Of a DNA stretch of 12,480 nucleotides, positions 1 to 7,510 are shown piece after piece. The position numbers and the translations under genes are program-made. The stretch is from Peptococcaceae bacterium UBA3933 (GTDB lineage Bacteria; Bacillota; Peptococcia; Peptococcales; BICA1-8). Under the pieces are notes generated by a model. That model was not told the DNA's origin, searched no databases, and worked only from the letters and a program-made list of their open reading frames with translations. How positions within the stretch are numbered: position 1 is the stretch's first letter; every line of letters begins with the position of its first letter. The stretch is from positions 44,806-57,285 of the forward strand of contig DGEF01000049.1 in NCBI GenBank assembly GCA_002385805.1, given 5' to 3'.

Positions 1-282
1 AATTTCTTCTAATAATTCTTTTTGATACTTTTGTACTAAACAACCTGCTACCACCAAAAGGAAACAATTTCCTTCAGTTTTATATTGAGCCATTTCTAAA
101 ATCGTGTTTATTGACTCTTCTTTAGCACTATTTATAAAACCACAAGTATTTATGATGATAATTTCTGCTTGTTCCGGGTTGTTAGTTATTTCAAAATTAG
201 CTTGCTTTAGCAAGGCTAACATGTTTTCCGAATCAACTAAATTTTTAGCACATCCCAGAGAAACAAGTGCTATTTTTTCCAA
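1..282 (-). CDS. rimO: Ribosomal protein S12 methylthiotransferase RimO, N-terminal part
   Basis: Only the first 94 codons are in the window; the gene continues past the left edge. The product should be the radical-SAM enzyme that adds a methylthio group to an aspartate of ribosomal protein S12. The visible part is the N-terminal MTTase (UPF0004) domain. It has the opening VSLGCAKNLVDSENML, the INTCGFI block, and the three cysteines expected to hold the auxiliary iron-sulfur cluster (C11, C47, C81). The SLGCAKNLVDSE form is typical of RimO rather than its tRNA-modifying paralogue MiaB. The radical-SAM CxxxCxxC motif and TRAM domain lie outside. The start is TTG at 282, chosen because an SD (AAAGGAG, 292-298) sits 9 nt upstream and the homology begins immediately. 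Position after rodZ is common in Clostridia. Very likely correct. Confidence 0.93.
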   Translation of the reverse strand, partial: MEKIALVSLGCAKNLVDSENMLALLKQANFEITNNPEQAEIIIINTCGFINSAKEESINTILEMAQYKTEGNCFLLVVAGCLVQKYQKELLEEI

Positions 283-321
283 TATTTGGTGCTCCTTTCA
301 AAAACTAAGTCGATTAGGTTA

Positions 322-350
322 AGTTTATTATAACCTGAAAATAGTGTCAA
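322..350 (-). promoter_or_regulatory. Putative sigma-A promoter of rimO
   Basis: Read on the minus strand there is a perfect -35 TTGACA (345-350), a 17-nt spacer and a weaker -10 TAAACT (322-327). A TATAAT at 327-332 lies too close to that -35 but may contribute. The -10 sits inside a short dyad (AGGTTA 316-321 and TAACCT 331-336) that might be an operator. It lies between the rodZ terminator and the rimO SD, as a gene with its own promoter would need. Confidence 0.5.
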
Positions 351-385
351 AAGTAAATCCTCTCTTAAAAATAATAGAGAGGATT
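346..385 (-). terminator. Intrinsic terminator after the rodZ-like gene
   Basis: A perfect 10-bp inverted repeat (AATCCTCTCT at 356-365, AGAGAGGATT at 376-385) with a 10-nt A/T loop begins at the rodZ stop codon. On the minus strand it is followed by a modest T-rich stretch (TACTTTT). The stem is convincing but the U-tract is short, so termination may be partial. Confidence 0.6.
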
Positions 386-1135
386 ATTCTAAATCCTGGA
401 GAGTAAAAGTTTTTCTAACCACCTCTTTGACTTTACCTAAAGTACCTAAATTCTTGTCCCCTAGTTTTATATTTACAACTCCCGCATTACCTAAAGTGAG
501 TTTTATGTTTTCTTTACCTATAAGCTGTTTTTGTTCTCCTTCATACATTATACCTTCAAAGATTAAAGTATCGTCAACAAAGGCCTGAATCCAACAGGCA
601 TCTTTTGCGTTAGTATTATCTAAAATCTCCAAAGTGAGTTCTAACTCCTGGGGTTTACTAGGTTCCAGCAATTCATTATTGTTTTGCTCTTCAAGATTTA
701 CCTCATTCCCTGATAGGTTTTCTTCTAGAGATTCGGGTGGAATTTTTATCTCGGATTTATTTGCTAAATAAATCTGAGAAATATTGTATGCCCCCCAAAT
801 CACTAATAATACCGCCAAAACTCCAAGGAATAAATTTCTGTAATTTCTCTTTGGCCTCTCGGAAATTTCTATAGTAGTTTTTTCCAGGGATTTATCAATG
901 GGCTGAGGAGAATTATGTTCAAAGAAACTTATTATAGCAGGGTCTTTCTCCATATTTAGAAATTTAGCGTAGGATTTGATAAAACCCCGGGTATAAACTT
1001 CACCTGGCATTATCTCAAAATTTTCTTCTTCGATGGCTTTAATATATTTATCACGAATTTTAGTAGCTTTTTCTATGTCTTCTAAAGAATACCCTTTTTC
1101 AATTCTGGCTTTTTTTAAGACATCACCTATCCCAT
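384..1135 (-). CDS. rodZ: RodZ-like membrane protein with N-terminal HTH; start apparently frame-shifted
   Basis: Bitopic protein of the RodZ/YmfM family, which links cell-shape machinery (MreB in rods) to the membrane. The continuous frame encodes an HTH_25-type helix-turn-helix (from IGDVLKKARIEKG through MPGEVYTRGFIKSYAKFL, 1130 to about 950). An acidic/basic linker, one membrane span (NLFLGVLAVLLVIWGAYNI, about 834-778) and a C-terminal DUF4115-like beta domain follow. The first in-frame ATG is at 1010, which would delete 40 residues including most of the HTH. No ATG, GTG, TTG or CTG lies in this frame between there and the in-frame TGA at 1143-1145. The natural start is ATG at 1135, 8 nt after a GGGGGTG SD, but it runs ATG GGA TAG. 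One extra base would give M-G-I-G-D-V-L. Family assignment is firm; the reading of the first codons is not. Confidence 0.85.
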
Positions 1136-1208
1136 GGAGTACTCACCCCCTCATCTTAACTAGCTTATTCGACACTAAAAACATATTTCCTCTACTAAAT
1201 TTACTTAA

Positions 1209-3452
1209 TTAATAATCGCCAAACAATCTTTCATAATCCTCAATAGTAATTAAAACCTGGCGTGGTTTACTTCCTTCGTAAGGCCCAATAATCCCTTTAT
1301 CCTCCATTTGATCAATTATTCTGGCAGCCCTGGTATAGCCAATCCTAAACCTTCTTTGTAGCAAAGAAATAGAAGCTTGTCCATTTTCAATAAATAATTT
1401 AGCAGCCTGAGGTATTAATTCATCCTCTTCTTCACTTTCATCTATATTTTTATCTGCTTCCAGATCTTGATTGGTTATTTCTTCAATATATTCCGGTACT
1501 TCCTGTTCTTTTAAGAACTGAACTATTTTTTCAACTTCACGATCAGAAACGAAAACACCTTGTAATCTAACAGGCTTGGGATACCCGGTGGGGTAAAATA
1601 ACATATCTCCACGGCCCAAAAGCTTCTCGGCACCATTCATATCCAAAATAGTTCGAGAATCAGTTTGGGAAGAAACTGCAAAAGCTATTCGGGAAGGAAT
1701 ATTCGCTTTTATGATACCGGTAATAACATCAACTGAAGGTCTTTGGGTGGCTACAACTAAATGTATACCTGCAGCTCTGGCCATTTGAGCCAAACGACAG
1801 ATGGAATCTTCAACATCAGCAGGAGCAACCATCATTAAATCCGCTAATTCATCTATTAAAATTACAATCTGAGGTAGAAAATGTTTTTCCGTATCTAAAC
1901 TATCTGTCACTAACATATTGTAGCGTACCATATCTTTGACACCAGCAGCGGCAAATAGTTCGTAGCGATTTTCCATTTCATGGACAGCCCATCTTAAAGC
2001 AGAAGCAGCTTTTTTCGGGTCCGTAACCACCGGAGTAATTAAATGGGGGATACCATTATAAGTAGTTAGTTCCACCATTTTCGGATCAATCATTAAAAAT
2101 TTAACCTCAGATGGTTTTGCCTTAAATAGAATACTGGTGATTAAAGCATTCATGCAAACACTTTTTCCGGAACCAGTTGCCCCGGCAATTAAAAGATGAG
2201 GCATTTTAGCCAGGTCTGTAACCGTTGGTTTACCGGCCACATCTTTACCTAAAGCAACTGTTAATTTAGAGGAAGAATTTTGAAACTCCTCGGATTCAAT
2301 GACTTCGCGTAAACTTACGGTAGCAATTTCACGATTAGGTACTTCAATGCCTATGGCAGCTTTACCGGGGATAGGTGCTTCGATCCTGACCCCTGCAGCT
2401 GCTAAACTTAGGGCGATATCGTCCGCTAAATTCACTATTCTGCTTACTTTAATTCCGGGTGCAGGTTGAAACTCGTAACGAGTAATAGTAGGACCGCAGC
2501 TTACTTGGACAACCTTTCCCTCTACTCCGAAACTTTCTAATGTTTTTTGTAAAATATGTATGTTTTCATTTATATCTTTTTGACTTAAAGTATTGGCGCT
2601 TCTTTTGGTTTTTTCCAACATATTAATAGAAGGGAGAATAAAATTCTCATTATCTAAAGATTGAGGCAGGGGTATAAATTCATCATCGTTTTTTTCCTTC
2701 AGACTTGTTTTTTTCTCTTTTTTAATTGGACTGGATGAAACCTTATTATGTTCGGAATCATCAAAGCGATTAATAATTACAGGCGTGTCATCATCATTAT
2801 TTTCCTGTACTAATTGCTTATCATCCACAACCGGCTTAGATTCAGGTTCTTCAACGGTTACAAAAATAAAATCTTCCAATTGCTTTTTGAAACCGGAAAA
2901 AAATTTTTTTAATAATCTACCTAGATTTTGAAAAATTACCTTAAAAGAAAGTTTCGTTAAATAAAGAATACAGGCAATACTCAAGGAAATCAAAAAAATA
3001 TAGGAACCTACTATACCCAAAATTTTAAATGTCAACCAGCTTAATAAGCCTCCGATTATACCGCCACCTGAGCCATTTGTGCTAAGAAAATTTTTTAATG
3101 TTAAATCATTTAAGGAAAGAGAGTTTAAATGAAAAATTGCCAAAAGGGCCATTAAAAATAAACTAAAAATAAGAATATCTAATTTTGTTACTCCGGTTTT
3201 GCTATAAATCACTTTAACACCTGAAAAAAGTAAAACCAGAGGAAAGACAAATCTGCCCATACCTATTAAATAAGTTAAAACGCGTACTATAAAGCCACCT
3301 AGCATACCCGGACTATCTTCAGGTAAGGAATAAGGGCCTAAGGAAGGATAATGAAAAATAATCCAAAACAAATATATACTTATGCCAACTAATAATATTC
3401 CAAGCAATTCTGATTTGATTTCTTCTTTAAACTTTTTTTGAGTTTTGGACAT
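1209..3452 (-). CDS. ftsK: DNA translocase FtsK/SpoIIIE
   Basis: A 747-residue hexameric DNA pump that clears chromosome DNA from the division septum; in sporulating bacteria the SpoIIIE form moves the chromosome into the forespore. About four hydrophobic segments at the N-terminus (residues 15-35, 53-84, 91-109, 131-168) anchor it in the membrane. A charged linker (200-280) leads to the motor. There Walker A is GATGSGKS (424-431), Walker B is IVILIDE (529-535), and the ATQRPSVDVITG block follows at 568. A C-terminal winged-helix gamma domain (about 680-740, with RRFRIGYTRAARIIDQME) reads orienting DNA sequences. The length is close to Bacillus SpoIIIE. ATG at 3452 has an AGGGAG SD 7 nt upstream. 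Synteny with tepA-ylzJ favours the spoIIIE orthologue; whether it also acts in vegetative division cannot be seen. Confidence 0.96.
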   Translation of the reverse strand: MSKTQKKFKEEIKSELLGILLVGISIYLFWIIFHYPSLGPYSLPEDSPGMLGGFIVRVLTYLIGMGRFVFPLVLLFSGVKVIYSKTGVTKLDILIFSLFLMALLAIFHLNSLSLNDLTLKNFLSTNGSGGGIIGGLLSWLTFKILGIVGSYIFLISLSIACILYLTKLSFKVIFQNLGRLLKKFFSGFKKQLEDFIFVTVEEPESKPVVDDKQLVQENNDDDTPVIINRFDDSEHNKVSSSPIKKEKKTSLKEKNDDEFIPLPQSLDNENFILPSINMLEKTKRSANTLSQKDINENIHILQKTLESFGVEGKVVQVSCGPTITRYEFQPAPGIKVSRIVNLADDIALSLAAAGVRIEAPIPGKAAIGIEVPNREIATVSLREVIESEEFQNSSSKLTVALGKDVAGKPTVTDLAKMPHLLIAGATGSGKSVCMNALITSILFKAKPSEVKFLMIDPKMVELTTYNGIPHLITPVVTDPKKAASALRWAVHEMENRYELFAAAGVKDMVRYNMLVTDSLDTEKHFLPQIVILIDELADLMMVAPADVEDSICRLAQMARAAGIHLVVATQRPSVDVITGIIKANIPSRIAFAVSSQTDSRTILDMNGAEKLLGRGDMLFYPTGYPKPVRLQGVFVSDREVEKIVQFLKEQEVPEYIEEITNQDLEADKNIDESEEEDELIPQAAKLFIENGQASISLLQRRFRIGYTRAARIIDQMEDKGIIGPYEGSKPRQVLITIEDYERLFGDY

Positions 3453-3575
3453 GGCTTCACTCCCTATCTAGCTATAAATTCAACAATTACTTATAAAATC
3501 CTTTATAAAAAAAAACCCTAGGGGAGTATAAAAATTTATAGCCGGTATAGTTAGAAGAAATTTTTTTCCTGAATT

Positions 3576-3604
3576 ATTATATCAAGGAGTTTAACATCTT
3601 ACAA
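3576..3604 (-). promoter_or_regulatory. Putative sigma-A promoter of ftsK/spoIIIE
   Basis: On the minus strand: -35 TTGTAA (3599-3604), 17-nt spacer, -10 TATAAT (3576-3581). It lies just after the ylzJ terminator and predicts a start near 3569, giving a leader of about 115 nt. The leader is AT-rich, with CCCTAGGG followed by nine T (RNA sense, 3507-3523); I see no convincing riboswitch or attenuator in it. Confidence 0.6.
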
Positions 3605-3642
3605 ATATATTTAAAATACAAACCAGTGGTAATGGCTGCTTT

Positions 3643-3677
3643 AAAGAAAAAAACCGATCGAAAAATGACCGGTTTTT
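3643..3677 (-). terminator. Intrinsic terminator after ylzJ
   Basis: In minus-strand RNA, AAAACCGGUC (3676-3667) pairs with GAUCGGUUUU (3659-3650) over 10 bp with one G-U pair and a 7-nt loop. A run of seven U (3653-3647) overlaps the 3' end of the stem. It lies 21 nt beyond the ylzJ stop and ends the tepA-ylzJ unit. Confidence 0.85.
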
Positions 3678-3697
3678 AGTGTATTAAAACTCAATTT

Positions 3698-3913
3698 TTA
3701 GTTAGAAATAATACTGCCTGGTTGTAAATCAGGGTCTAAATAATGGGCAGGATCGGTGCTATACAACCTAATAATTCGAAATTTATGCCAACCAAGGGGT
3801 TCAACCAACATATCTATGCCATTATAATTAATCTCCTGAAAATTAAACTCATTATCTTTGCTTTTATCTTCTAAAACTAAATCTAAGGGTAGAGTTGTAT
3901 AGAGAACATCCAT
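3698..3913 (-). CDS. ylzJ: YlzJ-like protein of unknown function
   Basis: A 71-residue protein of the YlzJ-like family, found next to tepA in spore-forming Firmicutes; no biochemical role is known to me. Recognisable blocks are the opening VLYTTLPLDLVLED, the central GIDMLVEPLG and the closing RLYSTDPAHYLDPDLQPGSII. There is no signal peptide, membrane span or cysteine. The start ATG (3913-3911) overlaps the tepA stop by one base (TAATG), and an AAGGTGG SD lies inside the tepA 3' end, so the two are probably translationally coupled. It is the last gene before a strong terminator. The close pairing with TepA suggests a shared process, but that is inference from position only. Confidence 0.88.
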   Translation of the reverse strand: MDVLYTTLPLDLVLEDKSKDNEFNFQEINYNGIDMLVEPLGWHKFRIIRLYSTDPAHYLDPDLQPGSIISN

Positions 3914-4716
3914 TAATGAATACCACCTTGAAATTTATTTTCTTCAATTAACTGGGATAATTTCCTAATAGCCTGGGACATAGTACCAACTTCATTAATT
4001 AATCCATATTCAACTGCCTTTTTACCTACCAAAACCGTACCTATATCCTGAGATAGCTCTCCAACTTTAAACATTAAGTTGCGAAAATCTTGCTCACTAA
4101 TATTGGAATTTTCGGTAACAAATTGGATTACTCTATCTTGCATTCGTTCTAAATAATCCATAGTAGCCGGTACGCCAATAACCAAACCCGTTAATCTAAC
4201 GGGATGAATAGTCATGGTAGCAGAAGGAGCAATAAAGGAATAATCAGAAGCTACAGCGATAGGAACGCCGATACTGTGACCACCACCTATTACAATGGAA
4301 ACAGTAGGTTTCGAAAGTCCTTTAATTGCCTCGGCAATGGCTAAACCGGCCTCCACATCCCCACCTACAGTGTTTAAAACTACTAACATACCTTCTACTT
4401 CAGGGTTTTGTTCAACAGCAACAATTTGAGGTATAACGTGTTCATATTTAGTAGTTTTGTTTTGGGGTGGTAAGACCATGTGTCCTTCTATTTGGCCAAC
4501 AATAGTCATACAATGAATATTACTTTTAAAACCTGTTGGTATGGTTGTTTCTCCAAACTCTTTGATAACAGCAGCTTTTTTTGATGGACTGGTCCTGGCT
4601 TTTCTTTTAGTGGGAATTATCGGTTGAGTGGGAGGCGCTATGGGTGGAGTACCCATAGGTTGATTTTGATCCTGAAAAGTTCGTTTATCCCTAAATAAAT
4701 CAGGGTTATAATACAT
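3913..4716 (-). CDS. tepA: ClpP-family serine protease TepA (translocation-enhancing protein)
   Basis: A 267-residue cytoplasmic ClpP-like protease of the TepA type. In B. subtilis TepA was linked to efficient protein export and is also known as a small-acid-soluble-protein-degrading protease; the role here is inferred from family. After a low-complexity Pro/Lys-rich N-terminus (about 18-50) comes the ClpP fold. It has the oxyanion-region TVGGDVEAGLAIAEAI (116-131), the nucleophile in GGGHSIG (S148) and the catalytic histidine in TMTIHPVR (H171). A longer frame to an ATG at 4785 exists but would run through the rnj terminator. The ATG at 4716 has an excellent SD (AAGGAGTG, 4723-4730) 6 nt upstream and the expected MYYNPDLFRD beginning. 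No clear promoter is visible in the 65 nt after that terminator. Confidence 0.93.
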   Translation of the reverse strand: MYYNPDLFRDKRTFQDQNQPMGTPPIAPPTQPIIPTKRKARTSPSKKAAVIKEFGETTIPTGFKSNIHCMTIVGQIEGHMVLPPQNKTTKYEHVIPQIVAVEQNPEVEGMLVVLNTVGGDVEAGLAIAEAIKGLSKPTVSIVIGGGHSIGVPIAVASDYSFIAPSATMTIHPVRLTGLVIGVPATMDYLERMQDRVIQFVTENSNISEQDFRNLMFKVGELSQDIGTVLVGKKAVEYGLINEVGTMSQAIRKLSQLIEENKFQGGIH

Positions 4717-4768
4717 TCTTTTCACTCCTTCAAAAAATTTCATTTTCCTATTTAGTGTTTCTAATTTC

Positions 4769-4801
4769 AAAAAAAAAATGCACAAGGTATTTACCTTGTG
4801 C
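4769..4801 (-). terminator. Intrinsic terminator after ribonuclease J
   Basis: A 9-bp perfect stem (GCACAAGGT 4780-4788, ACCTTGTGC 4793-4801) with a 4-nt loop. On the minus strand one A and a run of ten T (4778-4769) follow it. It begins one base after the TAG stop of rnj. A textbook terminator; tepA expression must come from read-through or a promoter I could not identify. Confidence 0.88.
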
Positions 4802-6487
4802 CTAAACTTCCATTATTATTGGTAAAATCATGGGCCGTCTTTTAGTTCTTTCATAAAGGAATTTACCTAAAACATCCCGTACATTGGATTTAATGGCAGC
4901 CCATTCGGTGATATTCCTTTCCGTACATTTTTCCAAAGTAACTCTAACTTTCTCTTTTGCTTCTTCCATCAGTTCTTCCGCTTCCCGCACATAAACAAAC
5001 CCGCGGGAAACAATATCTGGTCCAGCAATAACTTGTTTTTGTTCTTTATCAATTGTAACAACTACAATTAAAATACCATCTTGGGATAATTGTTTGCGGT
5101 CTCTTAAAACAATATTCCCTACATCACCAATACCTAAGCCGTCTACTAAAACTCTACCGGATGTAACTTTACCAACAATAGCACCTTTATCCGAAGTGAA
5201 TTCCAATATATTTCCGTTTTCAGCTACGAAAATATTGCTTGCCGGTATACCAACTTCTTTTGCCAGTTGGGCGTGCTTTATTAACATTCGATATTCACCA
5301 TGCACCGGTATAAAAAATTTGGGCTTAACTAGATTTAACATTAACTTTAATTCTTCTTGACTGGCGTGACCGGAAACATGAATACCGGAAACAGATTCAT
5401 ATATTACTTCGGCTCCCAATTTAAATAATTGGTCAATTGTTCGGGAAACTAATTTTTCGTTTCCGGGTATTGGATTTGCAGATATTATCACCGTATCCCC
5501 GGCTTCAATTTCTACTCGACGGTGGTCGGACATAGCCATACGGCTTAAAGCGGACATAGGTTCCCCTTGACTGCCGGTAGTTAAAATAACAACCTTATTT
5601 CGTGGGTAGTCATTAACTTCATCCAACTCAATAATAGTATCTTCTGGGACAGTAAGATATCCTAATTCAGAAGCAATGTTTACAACGTTAATCATACTTC
5701 GACCAGCAATAGCTACTTTACGGTTATATTTATAGGCAGAGTCAATTGCCTGTTGGATTCTGTGAACGTTTGAGGCAAATGTTGCGATTATAATCCGTTC
5801 CTGAGCTAAGCGAAAGATTTCATCAAAAGTTTGACCCACCGTTTTCTCTGAGAGAGTCAACCCGGGTCTTTCTACGTTTGTACTATCAGATAAAAGTACT
5901 AATACGCCTTTATTGCCTAATTCCGCAAACCGTTGGAAATCAGCCACTTGACCGTCAACTGGAGTCTGATCAAATTTAAAGTCACCGGTATGAACGATTG
6001 TTCCTATAGGTGTATGAATACCTAATGCAACTGAATCAGGGATACTATGACTAACTTTAATGAATTCAATATTAAATGACCCTAGAGAAATAGTTTCTCT
6101 AGGTTTAACTACATTCAATTTAGCATTGGAAACAAAATTAGCCTCTTTTAATTTGCCTTCCAGTAAACCTAAGGTAAGCTTTGTACCATAGACCGGAACA
6201 TTTAGTTCTTTTAAAACATAAGGTAAGCCACCAATGTGATCTTCGTGCCCATGAGTCAGTATAATTCCTTTAACTTGATTCCGATTTTCCAGTAAATAAG
6301 AAATGTCAGGAATAACTACATCAATTCCTAACAGCTCATCTTCCGGAAACATCATGCCAGCATCTATTACCACAATTTCATTACCATATTTTACTGCCAT
6401 CATATTCTTTCCTATTTCCCCAAGACCGCCCAGGGGAATAAGAAATACTTTCTTATTGCTCTTTATATACTTATCCTCCTCTCCCAT
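4802..6487 (-). CDS. rnj: Ribonuclease J
   Basis: A 561-residue metallo-beta-lactamase/beta-CASP RNase with 5'-3' exonuclease and endonuclease activity in mRNA decay and rRNA maturation. Seen: PLGGLGEIGKNM near the start and the zinc motif THGHEDHIGG (H79, H81, D83, H84). H147 lies in VSHSIPDS, D169 in HTGDF, and the beta-CASP histidine motifs IHVSGHAS and FFIPVHGEYRML follow. A C-terminal RNase J domain ends the protein. It sits where B. subtilis has rnjB (ymfA); with one copy visible I cannot say J1 or J2. The ATG at 6487 has no good upstream SD. A perfect AGGAGG lies inside codons 3-5, with no canonical start after it; the family homology begins only around residue 12. The exact start is therefore uncertain, the function is not. 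Confidence 0.95.
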   Translation of the reverse strand: MGEEDKYIKSNKKVFLIPLGGLGEIGKNMMAVKYGNEIVVIDAGMMFPEDELLGIDVVIPDISYLLENRNQVKGIILTHGHEDHIGGLPYVLKELNVPVYGTKLTLGLLEGKLKEANFVSNAKLNVVKPRETISLGSFNIEFIKVSHSIPDSVALGIHTPIGTIVHTGDFKFDQTPVDGQVADFQRFAELGNKGVLVLLSDSTNVERPGLTLSEKTVGQTFDEIFRLAQERIIIATFASNVHRIQQAIDSAYKYNRKVAIAGRSMINVVNIASELGYLTVPEDTIIELDEVNDYPRNKVVILTTGSQGEPMSALSRMAMSDHRRVEIEAGDTVIISANPIPGNEKLVSRTIDQLFKLGAEVIYESVSGIHVSGHASQEELKLMLNLVKPKFFIPVHGEYRMLIKHAQLAKEVGIPASNIFVAENGNILEFTSDKGAIVGKVTSGRVLVDGLGIGDVGNIVLRDRKQLSQDGILIVVVTIDKEQKQVIAGPDIVSRGFVYVREAEELMEEAKEKVRVTLEKCTERNITEWAAIKSNVRDVLGKFLYERTKRRPMILPIIMEV

Positions 6488-6518
6488 TATTTTTGCCGGA
6501 CCAGTATCACCTCACTTC

Positions 6519-6547
6519 ATTATAAGGGATTTAGTTGAACTTTACAA
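6519..6547 (-). promoter_or_regulatory. Putative sigma-A promoter of ribonuclease J
   Basis: Minus strand: -35 TTGTAA (6542-6547), 17-nt spacer, -10 TATAAT (6519-6524), predicted start near 6512. The -35 hexamer and spacer length are identical to those of the ftsK promoter. The implied leader is only about 25 nt. Confidence 0.65.
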
Positions 6548-6582
6548 GCAAACCTTGTTTCTAGTATTACCGATAGTTATTT

Positions 6583-6622
6583 AAAAAAAAACCTGCAAAG
6601 CAGGTTAGCCAAGCAGGTTTTT
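6583..6622 (-). terminator. Intrinsic terminator after dapA, with duplicated 5' arm
   Basis: In minus-strand sense AACCTGC (6606-6600), loop TTT, GCAGGTT (6596-6590), then a T run to 6583. A second copy of the 5' arm, AAAAACCTGC (6622-6613), lies just upstream, overlapping the dapA stop codon. It can pair with the same 3' arm over 10 bp. Either fold gives a terminator. It closes the dap cluster. Confidence 0.88.
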
Positions 6623-7499
6623 ATAACTTACCGAGCTTTTGTAAACTTTCTCTAATTTTAGCCTCTTGCTCCGGTGTAGCTTTAATCATAGGTAAGCGCA
6701 AGCCCCCAGCATTTATTCCCATTAGGTTTACAGCAGTTTTTACAGGAATCGGGTTTGTGGTTATAAATAAAGTACGGAAAAGGTTAAATAAATTCAAGTG
6801 AATTTTTAGGGCTTTTTCCACATCTCCTTGAATAAAAGACTCAATCATCTCTTTAATTTCTTTCCCGGCAACATGACTGGCCACACTGACAATACCATGG
6901 GCTCCTAAGGCCAGCATAGGTAAAGTTAAAGAATCATCTCCACTGAAAATAAGAAAATCATCAGGTACCAGTGATTTTAAAAGAGAAACCTGGTCCATAT
7001 TGCCGGCTGCTTCTTTAATAGCTTTAATATTAGGAATTTCAGTGAGTTTAGCCACAGTCTCCGGTAGTAAATTAGTTGAAGTTCGACCGGGAACATTGTA
7101 AAGCATTACAGGTAATTTCGTAGATTGGGCAATTGCTTTAAAATGTTCATATAAAGCATCTTGGGGAGGCTTATTATAATACGGAACTACTAACATAACC
7201 CCATCGACACCGATTTCTTCTGCCCTTTTTGTCAGTTCGATACTTTCTTGTGTGTTGTAGGAACCGGTACCGGCTATCACCTGCCCTTTATTGCCAATGG
7301 CTTCTTTTACAGCTTGATATAGTTTTACCTTTTCCGTGAAAGAAAGAGTTGGCGATTCTCCCGTTGTTCCGGAAACTACTACTCCATCATTACCGTTATC
7401 AATTAAATACTCAGCCAGTTTCTGGGCAGCTTGATAATTCACCTCTAAATTATCATCAAAAGGTGTTATCATGGCTGCTAAAACCCTACCAAATACCAT
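6621..7499 (-). CDS. dapA: 4-hydroxy-tetrahydrodipicolinate synthase
   Basis: A 292-residue TIM-barrel lyase that condenses pyruvate with aspartate semialdehyde to hydroxy-tetrahydrodipicolinate, the branch point feeding both DAP/lysine and dipicolinic acid. Key residues are visible: SGTTGE with T45 and T46, Y134 in VMLYNVPGRT, R139, and the Schiff-base lysine K162 in IKAIKEAAG. Length matches the family. ATG at 7499 is 11 nt after the dapG stop, with a purine-rich SD (GGGGGAG) that overlaps that stop, so it is transcribed with dapG. The gene is the last of the cluster and ends inside a terminator. Confidence 0.97.
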   Translation of the reverse strand: MVFGRVLAAMITPFDDNLEVNYQAAQKLAEYLIDNGNDGVVVSGTTGESPTLSFTEKVKLYQAVKEAIGNKGQVIAGTGSYNTQESIELTKRAEEIGVDGVMLVVPYYNKPPQDALYEHFKAIAQSTKLPVMLYNVPGRTSTNLLPETVAKLTEIPNIKAIKEAAGNMDQVSLLKSLVPDDFLIFSGDDSLTLPMLALGAHGIVSVASHVAGKEIKEMIESFIQGDVEKALKIHLNLFNLFRTLFITTNPIPVKTAVNLMGINAGGLRLPMIKATPEQEAKIRESLQKLGKL

Positions 7500-7510
7500 A
7501 TTTTCTCCCC

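Noticed and set aside
3507..3523. CCCTAGGG plus nine T in the ftsK leader as an attenuator
   Set aside because: The palindrome can form only about three base pairs once a loop is allowed, too weak for an intrinsic terminator.
4717..4785. Upstream in-frame extension of tepA to an ATG at 4785
   Set aside because: It translates across the U-tract and part of the stem of the rnj terminator and has no SD; ATG 4716 has an ideal SD and the expected N-terminus.
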